Made by a program: the position numbers and the translations under genes | Source: Tiliqua scincoides | Taxonomy: Eukaryota; Chordata; Lepidosauria; Squamata; Scincidae | Assembly: GCF_035046505.1 (NCBI RefSeq) | Contig: NC_089824.1 | Coordinates: forward strand, 223,838,244 to 223,902,243 | Reading direction: 5' to 3' | DNA length: 64,000 nt | The notes under the pieces: model-generated | What the model saw: only the letters and a program-made list of their open reading frames with translations | Database searches by the model: none | What the model was told of the DNA's origin: nothing | Shown: in pieces, positions 1 through 12,200 of the stretch | How positions within the stretch are numbered: the first letter of the stretch is position 1 | How the letters are laid out: each line of letters opens with the position of its first letter

Positions 1-1329
1 TCCTTCACCTCCCCCACGAAGGGGAAGGAGGGAGGAGGCTGCTGTTTGCCATCTCCCAGGGCCGGAAGGAGGACATCTGGCAGCTTCTTCTACAGCCTGT
101 CAGGGGCCAGCACCCTGCAGGGACCCAAGGAGTCCTTCTGGTGACCAAGGGCATCCTGTGCCCCAGGCCTGCAGGAGGCACCCCATCATTTTCTGGAAAG
201 TCCCTGGAAGGCACTAGCTGAGCAACACGGAGTCCCAAAGTGGGAAGTGGGTGGAGCTTGCAGGGGGCCGGCCTTCACGTTCCAGGACAGAAATGTGGTG
301 TTCCCTCAACACCCTCCCCTGAAGGCATCTGTGGAATTGGGAAGGAGCAGCAGCGCTTCCGCCTTTGCTGCTCTGGGGTTCCCTGCCTGCTTCTCTGCCC
401 AGTAGCAAGAGGCTGAGAAGGCTGCTCAGTTCAAGGCACATCTGAGAGAGGCGGCCCCGAATGATGGCTCGGCCTCAGCCCTACTGACTGGCAGGAGGGT
501 CTTCTGCAGGGCACGCTCCTTCCCACCACCTGCCCCTGATCCTTTCCACTCATTTGTTTGGCAAAGATTTGCACCTTGTGCTTCCTCCTCTGGACAGGGA
601 ACAGCCAGGCCATTTAACACTCCCTAAAACGTCAGCATACCACATTCAACTGCAAACTCAGAAGGACCACCATAGTGGAGCCGGAGCCACCTGGAACCTC
701 TGTCTGCCTGGCAGGAGTTCCCCCGCTGGAGCTGGCTGCTCTGGAGTTGAGTCCCTGCAGTGTTCTGAGCTGGTGTCTGGAGCCCCTGAAGGGCTTGAAG
801 GGGGTGAACAGGCTGAATGGCCAGCCTGCTCTGGATGGGCTCGCACTCCCCTTGCAGGACAGCCTCACAGCTTGGAAGTTCAGCTTGACCCAGCCTTGCT
901 CCTGCATGCTCGGGTGACTGCTGTGACCCAGGGTGCCTTTGCCCAGTGGCTACCGTACCAGCTGCACCCATTTCTGGCCTGGTCAGGTCTCTGTTGGACG
1001 ACTGCAACAGGCTGGACGTGAGGCTGCCCTTCTGCTGGTGCAAAATGCACTTGGATCTTGATCCATTCTTGATCCACCTATCCAGGTCAACTCAGACTTG
1101 TGCCAGCAAAGTAGCTAGCGCAGGTCAGAGTAGACCCAGTGGGGCAGTAAGGGCTTACTCAAGGGCAAGCAAAGAAGCATTCCCTTACCCGGTGGAGACC
1201 TTTGGGGCCCGAAACGTCCCCATGGGATGCAGCACACACCCTGTTAGCAGCAGCCCAGAGGGAGTTAGGTAGGTTTGAGTGGCCTGTGTTGTGTCAGGTC
1301 CTGGCTCTAGGTTCCCATGCTCATCAGTT

Positions 1330-1660
1330 CCACACAATAATAATCTCTTTGCCCCTTAAAATCTGAGAGGGGGGCTGCCTTGTATGTCCTCTGCCCTTTG
1401 AGGCTAAGCTGCTGGTGACACATAAAAAAAACCTTCTCTGTGGTGGCCCCCACCCTGTGGAAATCCCTGCCACCAAATGTACCTCTCTTCCCCTCGCTGC
1501 TGGAAAGTGATGGCTGTTTCAGCAGACTCTCCCTGGCTGCAGATCTCTGGCACCCTCTCTGGCTCTTTTTGTTGATGTTTTGTTGTGTTGCCTTTTGCTG
1601 CTCTTTGATTTATCTTTCTTGAATTATATCGATTGCCTTTGTAAGAAAGTCAGGTCATAA
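1330..1660 (+). repeat. Decayed LINE fragment, L2-like
   Basis: Around 1435-1480 the plus strand encodes a peptide like FSVVAPTLWKSLP, which resembles the end of L2-type reverse transcriptase ORFs (F-S-V-x-A-P-x-L-W-N-x-L-P). It is followed by an AT-rich tail. Clade assignment is by resemblance only and the boundaries are approximate. Confidence 0.45.
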
Positions 1661-2029
1661 TACTGAGCATCATCATCAGCCCACCACAAGTTTCAACTGG
1701 GGTTTGGGGTTCTCACTAGTATGAACCCTACACAAGCGCTTAAGAACTGGTGAGATATTCCCGTATTATGTTCAATGTTCCAAGTAATGTGGCTTGTTGC
1801 AGTTCAGCTGTTGTCTATACCTCTGCTGGCCTGATATTTTTTAAGGGCCTTGGGGATTCTGCCTAGTGCACCAATGGCAATAGGGCTTGTTGCTGTTGTT
1901 GTAATAAAAGAATACCCACATTTTTTCTTCACTGTTCTTCATGCAGTCCGTAAGTCCAGCTGCCTTTCTTCTTCCACAGTCTGTTTTACTTGTAATCATC
2001 CTTGGCCACCAATGTTAGGGCCACCAATG

Positions 2030-2162
2030 TTAGGGAGGGCACCAGGATGAGGTCTCTTGTTACCTGGTGTGCTCCCTGGGGCATTTGGTGGGCCGCTGTG
2101 AGATACAGGAAGCTGGACTAAATGAGCCTATGGCCTGATCCAGTGGGGCTGTTCTTATGTTC
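2030..2162 (+). repeat. CR1 LINE 3' end
   Basis: This matches the 3' untranslated end of the longer CR1 copy at 42435-43162, including the stretch about a 'graded' CTGTGAGATACAGGAAGCTG and the terminal TTCTTATGTTC. It is 5' truncated, in plus orientation, and has several substitutions relative to the younger copies. Confidence 0.85.
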
Positions 2163-2690
2163 CTCAGTAGGTGCAGTCAGTTGATGATGCTGACAGGATG
2201 AAGGGTGTGGTTGGCTATCATAAACAGAGATAATTGAAAATGGTGTTATTTACTGTACTCAAAAGTAAACTCATTGGGTTCAGTAAGACTTAGGGTGTAA
2301 ACCTACCTTACTCACCAGAAACAAACACCTCTATTCATAAGCTTTCTTGTCCTACAAGAATACGCCTAATTCTGCTTGAGTTCAGTCAGTAATTCCTGCA
2401 CTGGGAGAGCCCAGGTGTTTTTGGCTGTGATTGTGTTCCCACCACCTTTTGGTATTTTCTGTCCTTGTTTGGTGCTGATCTTATTTTTCACTGTAGCTTG
2501 CTGAAGCCTTATTCCTTCGTCAGTCAGCAATTTTTCCTCTTTTTATAGTTACAATAAACATAATAACATGATGATGGTGATGATGATAACGGTAAAAACC
2601 ATTCAATGATATCTCTGCGATTCCCAGGATCTTGGCTAGATCCTGAACTGCAAACTATAGCCAGCCCAGCATAGACTGTGATGATGAAAT

Positions 2691-2691
<1 letters not shown>

Positions 2692-2735
<44 letters not shown>

Positions 2736-2738
2736 ATA

Positions 2739-2796
<58 letters not shown>
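2692..2796 (+). repeat. (TAG)n-(TAA)n compound microsatellite
   Basis: About 40 bp of TAG repeats run into about 60 bp of TAA repeats with two transition units. Long poly-Leu and poly-Ile open frames on the reverse strand come only from this repeat. Confidence 0.97.
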
Positions 2797-2798
<2 letters not shown>

Positions 2799-3248
2799 CC
2801 AATTCCCCTTATCTCCCCCAGCAGTTTTGCATAGGTGCTGAATGACATGTGGGACAAGGTTAAGGCCTACAAGATGCTAAACCATCTAGCAGGAATCCCT
2901 CAGTACCCCCTCCTGGCATCTGCCCTCCAGGGTTCCTGCAAAACTGTGCCCTCGAGTCTCAGCCCAGCCTGAAAGATGCACTAGTCAATGGCATCCAAAG
3001 TTAGCACTTGCCAGCCCAGTTCCTGACACAGGTCTTCAGCCAGGAAGAGGCTGGTTGCTGCCATCCTTTGCTCGCTGGGCTCAGCTGGGGACTGCCCTGC
3101 CAGTCATAGAGAGCAGTCAGGACTGAAGTATCCCCCCCCCCCGCACACGCCCCTCTGAGGTGGCATCTCCCGTCCATTCCTACACAGCCTCCCAAGGCCC
3201 CTCGCGGCACGCTGTGCCTGATGCTAACTCCAGCTCTGTACCCCACAG

Positions 3249-6200
3249 CTGACCTCGTCCACGTTGCCAACGAGGCAGAGAGATACGAGTATGTCCTGAA
3301 TGAAAACGGCATCATCTTTGTGGGGAACGCCCAGTACATGGAGGCGCGGGGCTGGTACTTTGGCCAGGTGAGGAGTGCCAGGCCTTCCTGAGAAAGGGAG
3401 CTTCGCAGGGCTGTGCCAATCCCCCTCCGCGTGCAGGTTGCAGCCCTGGTTGTGGGACCAAGCAAGAGGGAGGTGTGTTTTGGAGGTGCTGCAGTCGTGC
3501 CGACCAGGTCAGAAGTGATCAGAAATGGGGGTGGGGCAGAAATGGCGGAATGAACTGGGGAGATTCTGCTGGAGAATGGGGAAGGGGCTGCTCACAAGGC
3601 AAGAGCCGTGTGCACCAGACAGACCTGCGCAGGCGACTGGACAGACACAGGGCCAGTTGCCTCAATCAGCACATGGGGGGGGGGATCCGTCTCATGTCCA
3701 CCGCCTGGATTGGAAACGGAAGGGGGGCAGAGAGGAAAAGGAAATATGGAGGGGAGGAGAGCTTTGGGGAGCGGCAAAGGCAGACATCTTTGGGAAGGGG
3801 GCAGCATTGGGCAAGTTGCCTCCCGTGTCAGGGGTCTTGGCCCATCCCTGGACGTACAGATGGCTCCACTGATGGAGCAGGAGGGAAGCTTGAACTCGCC
3901 CGTGCATGTCCACTGGGCAGCAGAACTGCACCAAACAGGCCACTCCGGACTGCAGCCACACAGGTCTTTCTCCCCAAGGCAGCCCTGGAAAGGTGTAGGG
4001 CAGGCAAAGGGCAGGGCTGGAGCTGCTTGCACCAGGACACGGTTGGCCCTAAGAGCAGGCCTTGCCCTTCCACCCCTGGCTGGGCATGGGTGCAGCCCTA
4101 GGTGACTCTCTCTCTTCTCTTCACTGGGCCTGCAGAGGGCGGGTAGGGGCTCAGAGCCTGGCTGCCTTCTGAGAGCTGCCTCTTCTGGTTGCAGTTCCAA
4201 GAGAACATCCTGGACCTCTCTCTTCTGCTCCTGGACCTGAGCCTCTACCACCGACAGGACCCGGCTGGGGACGCATCTCGTCGAAGTGACCCTCGCTATG
4301 TGGGCCGAGTGGTCAGCTCTATGGTGAGGCCTTGCACTTTGCTCCCTGTGCTCTGGCCAAGGCTCCAGTGAGGCCCCCATCAGCTTGGCCAACAAGCCCA
4401 GCCAGCGGCCCCCTGGGCCTGCTCCTGGGGGCGTCTCCCAGCTCATGTGCTGCTTTCCCCACACTTGTGTAGATCAACGCCAACGACAACGACAACGGGG
4501 TGCTGGAGGGCAAGTGGAACGTGGAGTTTGCCAACCACGAGAACCCCTCCCGGTGGGACGGGAGCGTCGCCATCTTCAGGCAGTGGGCCCAGAACAGATA
4601 CTCCCAGGTCAAATACGGGCAGTGCTGGGTCTTTGCAGGAGTGGCAGGCACAGGTACGCAGTGGCCAGAGGGCGCCCTGAGGGTGCTCGGCAAGAGCAGG
4701 GTGCTGTGCCAATGCCACAGTGCTGAGGGCCCTGGGCAAAGGGGTGACCAGGCCCCCAATGGCACAGTGGGCACCACCACCACTGCCGCCAGCACCAAGT
4801 GTTCAAAGGTGGACACTCCTTAGTGCCCGAGTCTGACCCTCTCTCTGTCTCTCAGTCCTGAGATGCCTGGGAATACCAACCCGCTTGGTCACGAACTTCA
4901 ACTCTGCCCATGATGTAGACAGGACTCTCAGCATTGACAAGTACTACAACCCCTCAGGGAAGAGCCTCAATATTGGCCAAGACTCCACCTGGTAAGTTTG
5001 TAGCATGTGGGCGGCCTCAGCTGCTGAGGGTGGGTGGGGGTCCTCCACGGATCATCTCCAGCAACAGCAACCCACAGACCTCCCCTGAAGGTCCATCTCT
5101 TCCTGTGCATCAGATGGCCAGAGAGCAGAAGGCTTCAGGCACACCCCTTTGCACTTTGGGAGCACTCCAAGCTCCACAATGAGGAGGAGCTACCAAGGCA
5201 TGGATGAACCAGCAACATTTTCTCTGAGCAGCCTTTTGCTTCAGAGCTCAGGCCAGAGGGAACCCCTCTTTCTGCCTCAAAAAGGGAAACGCCTCACCTT
5301 TTAACTGCCCACGATGCCAGGTTCCTTTCATGTTAACCATGTACAAGTGGCCAAGACTAGCAGCAGCCAAGAGAAAAATACTCTGTTGCCCAGGGCCAAG
5401 GGTGGCTCTACTGTATTTCACTAACCAGCTTGATCCAAGGTCAGCAAGGGAATTGCTTGAATGACGCAGCCTCTTCCAGCTCATTATCAGACCCACAATA
5501 TCCATTTTTCTTTAATTGTTCCAATATTGAGAACATCAGAAGAGCCCCGCTGAATCAGGCCACAGCCCATCTAGTCCAGCTTCTTGTATCTCACGCCTTT
5601 CAGTCCAGGCAGATCCTCAAGGTGGCTAACAACAGTTGAATCCCAAACAAATAGCATTAGATTGAAAGGGCACCTGACTCTTACCAACAAAGCTCCAATC
5701 AGCCACTACGCTGTCAGGGGATGTCCCATTACTATGATAGGTGTCCTACTTGGAAGACTTACTTTCCCAGCCCCAAAGGTTGAATCTTGCCCCTTGCACG
5801 CTCCCAGGCAGCTGAAACCACAGGCCCGAAGCTCTGACCAGATCCTTCCAGATCCAGGATGCCCAAATGATGCGCTTGACACTCCAGGAGCAGAGGGGGC
5901 TGACCAGAGAAGGGACCTTGCTAGAATGTGTGCTGCTGCTGGGGTGGCAGGAGCGGGGAGCACTCGACAGCCAGGAGGCCTCTCGTGTCCAGAGTCCTGC
6001 TGCTGGAAGGCTCTTTAGCTTGCACAAATGGTGAGAAAGGAGACCCGGTATGGGCCCAACATAGCCATTTGCCCCACAAATATGCGTTCTGTCAGGCCGG
6101 ACACTGGGCCAGCCATCAGCCTTGCCTGACCCCCCCGCACACCAGGCAAGATGATACCCACCTTCAGGTGCTCTGCCTGCACATGAATTTGCTTCTGTGT

Positions 6201-9200
6201 TCCTCCTTTAATGTTCTGTGGGGGGGGGGGGCGGAACACTGACCACCTACTTCAGGGAATGGGCATTATTGGCCAAATGGAAAGGTGCCACCAATCAAGC
6301 AGCCACTTTTCTGCCCCTCTCCCCTCTCTCCCCCTCCCCACCATCTCATTCCTGGAAAGGAAAAAGTCAGCCTGAGCAGAATGCAGTAAGGCTGCTGCGT
6401 TCAGAGGCTTGCACTGCGAGGGCTGCCCCTGGTGCTCCCCTCCCCTTCCTTCCACGCTTGGCTTGCAACTGGCTAGTGGAACTGCCAGATCTCCAGTGGC
6501 CCATCTCCTGTGGGAAACAGCAGGCAGAAGCGAAGCCGGGGCAAGTTCTCCTGCCCAGCTGTCAGGCAGGCTGCTGAGGAAGACCTGCAAGCAGCAGACC
6601 AAACAAATGCTTCGGAGTCAGGGTGTCTAAGAAGTGGCAGGGCTGTTGGCATCAGATGGTCGGGGGCTCTGGAGGGACAGAAGAGACTGAGGACGGACAG
6701 CTTTACCAGATCGGTTTACTCGCGTAAAAGCCTTTACACTCATGGGCCCCTGTTACGTCACACGAGCACCGCCTGTTCCTCCTCACAGGAGGGCTGGTTG
6801 CTGCCACCCGCCACCAAGAGTCCAGGCCCGGACCAGATTCCGGTCAGTCTGACAGGATCCGCAGTAGTTCACGGATCAGACCTCGTGACCCTGGGTGATG
6901 TGCCGGTGGCCTGATCCAGGGCACCCTCCTGATGCCTGGGTGCTGGCACTTGGCGCCCACTGGGCGTTCAAGCTGGTTTCAGGCGGGTGGGTCTTCTTCC
7001 CCTGTCGGTTTGGTTCTTGCCCTTTTTGAACCCCGAAGGGGTCTGTCCCCAGGAGCTCCCTGGTCCAGTTCCTGCTGCCCGGGGCCAGGGCTTCAAGGAC
7101 CCCTTTCAGGGCTGGTACAGGCGAGGGAAGGGTGAGGTATCCACCTCGTACAGTCCCCCTCCCTGTACTGCAGACATAAGGAGAGGCATGACCTCTCCTG
7201 CTGGCTGCCTGCCCACCTCTTCTGGCCATGTGACTGGCTTGACCGTGGGCCCTACACCCAAGGAGGCCATCAGCATAGGGGCCTGGTCCAGGCGGGACTT
7301 GCTTCTTGCTCCCGAGGAGGCTCTGCTTCCAAGGAGGCCCCTCCTGAGGGAGCCAGGCACAGGTGACACCCCCCCCGCCCCCACTTTGAACTGCAGTTGA
7401 ACTGGATGGGTTCAAGGAGGGGCTGCAGAGCTTGAGTGGCAAAGAGACTGAGCTACAAGCCAGGACTTCTGCAGCTCAGGTCTCACCTCTGCTAGGAACG
7501 CACTTAGGCAGCCTCAGGCTCCCTCTCTGCCGCAGCCTTCCCCAGCAGCAACAGCAGGCAAGTGGGCAGGTAGCAGTCCTTGGAAGAACTGAACAGAGCA
7601 GCACATGCACAGCACCCTTGGAAAGTGCGACACAAATGCAGAGGCTTGTCAGGACAGTTCCTCCTCCTGTTTGTGGGGGGCAAGGAAGGCGGACCGACAG
7701 CTGTAGCTGGGTGACACATAGGCACACCAGGTGGCTGGGGGTGCAGCAAAAAGTAGCCACAAGCATTGAGCAATAAAGGCCAGCAGTTGCCTCCCAAGGG
7801 TGTCATGCAACAGGCTCCTTGCACACCCACACATGACACAATCGAATGGATTGGCAAAAGCCTCCAAGGCGAATCATGGAGTTTGTTCAAAACTGGGGCC
7901 TCCCATCTCCCCCTTGCTTGCCTGTGGGATCAGCAACCCGGCCTGGTGAGGTTTTTTGCCCCACCAGAAAGAAAAGATTCCAGCCAGTGTCCCTGAGTCA
8001 ACCAGCCTGGCCAGGATCCTTCTAGCACCTCCATCTCCTGTAACCCAGCCCCTTGTGAGCGTAGCCAACCCGCATAGCCTGCAGCCACCCAAGCTCACAT
8101 GCACAGCCAGCCAGTGGCCACATGCAGCCCCTTTTCTGAAGATGAAACCCCAGAGCCAGGCAGGGCTGGCTGACTGGCCTCTGTGCCTTCTCTCCTTCAG
8201 GGATTACCACGTCTGGAACGAGTGCTGGTTTGTGCGACGGGATCTGGGCACAGGATTCAGCGGGTGGCAGGTGGTGGACTCCACGCCACAAGAGAAAAGT
8301 CAAGGTAAGGCCTTGGTTCCTGCCCCTCTACTGAGAGAGATGGACGCACGTTTCCCAGAGCAAATGTGGCATCATCCCCCCCCCCCCACTGTTCTCCAGG
8401 CATCTACCAGTGTGGTCCAGCCTCAGTCATGGCCGTCAAGCAAGGCGACGTTCTGCTGAACTACGACGTGGCTTTCGTGTACAGTGAGGTGAATGCCGAC
8501 ATCAACCGATGGGTGGTCTACCCAAATGGGAGCAAAGTGAAAGTGTATTGCGACACCACCTCCATTGGCACAGCCATCAGCACCAAGGCTGTGGGCAGCA
8601 ACCAGCGTGTGGACATCACCTGCAACTACAAGTACCCAGAAGGTAAGCAGGCGCTGCCTCCCCCCCCCAGTACAGCATGGCTACCCCATTGACTGTATTT
8701 CTGGGCTGTAGGATGCCTTGGGAGATGTTCAAAGGCAGGTGAGAGAAAGGTATGTTGATGCAGAAGCCTCCACAGGCTGGGCCCCCAAGGGACCTCTAAG
8801 TCAGGGGCCCCTGGCCAATGTCCCAATCCTGGCCACAAAGTGCCCACTCCTGTTCTCTGCACCCTGCCAGTCAGTCAGTCAGTCAGTCAGTCAGTCAGTC
8901 AGTCAACAGGCTCAGGGGCACTCAGGAGTGCAATGGCAGCTCTTCCATTCTCTCTTCCCCCTCTTTTCATCCCAGCTTCCCCCTCCCTATAGGAGGTACC
9001 CAAGGTGGCTTTTCTGGTCATTAAAAGCAGCACTGTTCGTCAGCAAGCAATATAAACACAGCATAAACAGGCTGACCAGAGAAAACAACCTTGGGAGGGG
9101 AACTCAGGCCAGACACTTGCACACCCCAACACAGTGCAGGAGAAGAAAGGGGCCCACCACTTCTTTCATTAACATGCGGAAGTGCTCATCAAGGCCGCCT

Positions 9201-12200
9201 CCTTGCCAGAGGACTGGAAAGCAGCCATGGTCACGCCGGCTTTAATGTTAAATGGCGGAACTGGGCAGAGCCAGGAAATCACAGCCCTCTCGGCCTGACA
9301 CCTGTCCTGACTAATTGGTGGGGAGCCTGCCTGATGATGAAACACACAAAGCACACAGAGGAATCAGACCTGCTGAGCAGCTCCACCCACCCAGTGCCTC
9401 TTTGAAGGCAGGCTGCAGGTGCCAGAGAGGCAGGCATGCACTGCCTGCTCGACTGCCAGAGAAAGAGCGTGACGTGGTTCTTGCCTCCTCCAGAAACATT
9501 AGCAGGCAGCCGTGTGGCAGGAGGAGGGTTCCTCTTATGGGCTGCTCAAGGGCTCAAAGGCAGTGATCTCGGAGAAGGTGGGAAGAGGGAGACTGGACCC
9601 CAAGACCGGTTCTGGGGTTTGCGTCTTTCAGACTGCGGCAAGGGTTCAGCAGCAAAAAGAAGCGGGCGGGCGGGCAGGGCATGTAGAACATGGGTACACA
9701 GAACATCTCCTGCCACCAAGTGCCAAGGAATGCAGAAGGAGATACAAAAAGACACTCCCAATTCAGACAAGCCACTGGGACTCAGCCGACTGTGACCAGG
9801 CAGAAGAGAGATCCAGGGGTTACTATGGAACAGTGGTTCTCAAACTGTGGGTCAGGACCACTAGGTAGGTCGCAAGCCAACTTCAGGTGGATCCCCATTT
9901 ATTTCAATATTTTATTTTTAATGTATTAGACTTGATGCTCCCCTGGGATGTGACTGCATTTGGGGAAATGTGACAGATCTGTACTTTGAACAGGCTACTA
10001 GGGATATGCCTTTAACAGTGATAGTCAATGAGGATTCCTCCTGTGTATGTGTGGTTAGGATTGCAGCAGAGGATTGTTAAAAATGTTCTTGCTCGATGAT
10101 GTCACTTCCAGTTATGACATCATTTCTAGTGGGTCCTGACAGATTCTGTTTCTAAAAAGTGGGTCTCGGTTTGAAAAGTGTGAGAACCACTGCTATGGAA
10201 AATCTCCCTGAAAAGGGGGACCAACCCCCCAAGAACAAGTTGCTCTCATTATATACATCATTTCCAAGAGACCCTGCAGCTGGGAAAGGGGCCAGTCAGT
10301 CCTTCTGAGGACCTTAAAGAGTGGGGGGGGGGGAGTGGGGGAAAGGATTTTCCCTCTGAAGAAGGAGCTGAGCATAGAGCCATGCATAGGTCTGTCTCTC
10401 CATACTAGTGGAACCCGTGAAAGAGGGAACTCATTGCCACATGCAGGTGTGATGGTGAGCTGCTTTGGCTTTGCAGAAGGACTGGACACGCTTGTGAAGC
10501 AGGAGAGACCTCTCAGTGGCCGTTAAGGAGATCCTCCATCTGCAGTGGCTATATACCCCTGAATGCCAGCTGCTGGGGATGGCAGCAGCAGCAGCAGCAA
10601 CAGGGCATGGTTAACTTCCTTGTCCCTTCTTGTGAGCTTCCTGGGGCTCTGGGTGGCCACCGTTGCCCAAGGAATGCTGGCAGCCTTGCTCACTGGCCAC
10701 TTGGCTCTCACTGCCTGCTCCACCTGTCCTCATTCCAGCACAGGTTTGTGACACACCTGTGCACCTGTTTGCCTTTGGCCTTGTGCACAAAGCTCCTTCC
10801 ACGGCTCACACTGCAGCCATCATGTGTTCCCCCTTCCCTTGACAATTTGAGAAGAGGAAAGTCCTCCTGGCCTGCATGGCTGATGGGCTGCTGACAACAG
10901 CATCTGCTGCACCCTGGCATGGCGGACAGGAGCAGGAAGTGGGATACCAGCCTCGGCCTTGGCGATCCAGCTCAGAGACCTGCCAAAGAGAGAGCAAGGG
11001 CCTCTCTCTGCCTGTGGCCTGAGAGAGCAAGCCAGACTGGTCCCTGCTGGGCTAAAGGGATACCAGCTCCTGCTTCATAAGCAGGGGGGTAACTGTGCGC
11101 TGAGGCACATCCAGCACATCCCTACATATGCGTGCAGTGATCAGCTTGCAGTGGTCAGTGTTGCCAGGACCTGTTATCAACTAGCAGAGACACACACGGC
11201 ATTGGCTGCTGCCCAGCTGCACGTGCAGACCATTCTTGGGCCTCCCTGGAGCTCCCTCACCCCACCTCCATCTGACACAGGCCAGTGTTGTGGGGCTCCA
11301 GAGCCCAGGCTTCTGGGCAAGCAGGCAGCTTTGTCCTGAGGCTCTTCCAAGTGTGCTGCTCTCATGGGCTGGGAGAGAACCGGTGTGGTCTGGCGTGTCT
11401 CGGGGACTGGACTGGGAGCAGGCTCAGGGCCAGGGTGCTGGCTGGGCATCCTTAGCCAGCTGTGCTTTCCCAATAGTCCTACAAGGATCAAGGGGTGGGA
11501 GGGGCCATGTATGCCACCATGAGCTGCACAGTTGATGAGCAGGAGAGCCTGGTGCCAATGCACAAATCAGGGAGAGAAAACTGGCAGGCGGAACTCGGTG
11601 GGCCTGTGGAAACCACCATCTTCTAGCACACCATCTTCTAAAGAAGGTTAAAGGCGACTTTCAATTAAAAACACAGAATAATCACAGCAGTTAAAACCAG
11701 CAGCTCAACAGGCCCAGAAAGAACAGCCAAACTGTGCCCGGCACCAAAGCACTTCAAGGCCCTGAGGTGCTGCATAGGCCAGCCCCTCCCTCAGGCCACT
11801 GTCAGGGGAGAGGGCCCACCACGTGGGTTCTACACCTTCCAACTTGCCTTCCTTTGTCCTGCCTGCTCCCGTCTCCCACAACGTGTGGATGTCAAGGAGA
11901 AGGAGTCCCCACTTCCTGCAGAAAGCCCCAGGTTTAGACCTCCACAGCCCCTTCAGGTTTGCAAGATCAGTAAAGATCGGGGGGGGGGGGATCAGCTGCA
12001 GGTTCAGTCCAAGCCCTCTCCCCAAAGCAGTGTGAAAATCCCACCCCCTAAAACATGGTCACACAGGATTGACCGAGGCTGTACACTGCCACTACCAATG
12101 TGCCCCCACCACCACCACACACCCCTTAGCTCTCTCCTGCATCCACACAGGCCCTTTAAAAGGCAGGAGGTGTGGAGCAGGCTGTGAGCCCTTCTGGCAT

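Larger units (their letters stand above)
1..3248. other. Intron or upstream sequence of the first transglutaminase gene
   Basis: I found no exon here. The first visible exon at 3249 corresponds to the fourth exon of a typical transglutaminase gene, so this stretch is probably the preceding intron and the first exons lie outside the window. It holds a decayed LINE relic (about 1330-1660), a CR1 3' end (about 2030-2162) and a long trinucleotide microsatellite (2692-2796). The remainder shows nothing I can assign. Confidence 0.6.

Noticed and set aside
2524-2857. Poly-Leu and poly-Ile ORFs on the minus strand
   Set aside because: They arise entirely from the TAG/TAA microsatellite.
6640-7100. 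Possible old retroelement segment in a TGM3-like intron
   Set aside because: Suggestive composition but no terminal repeats, domains or tail that support any family.
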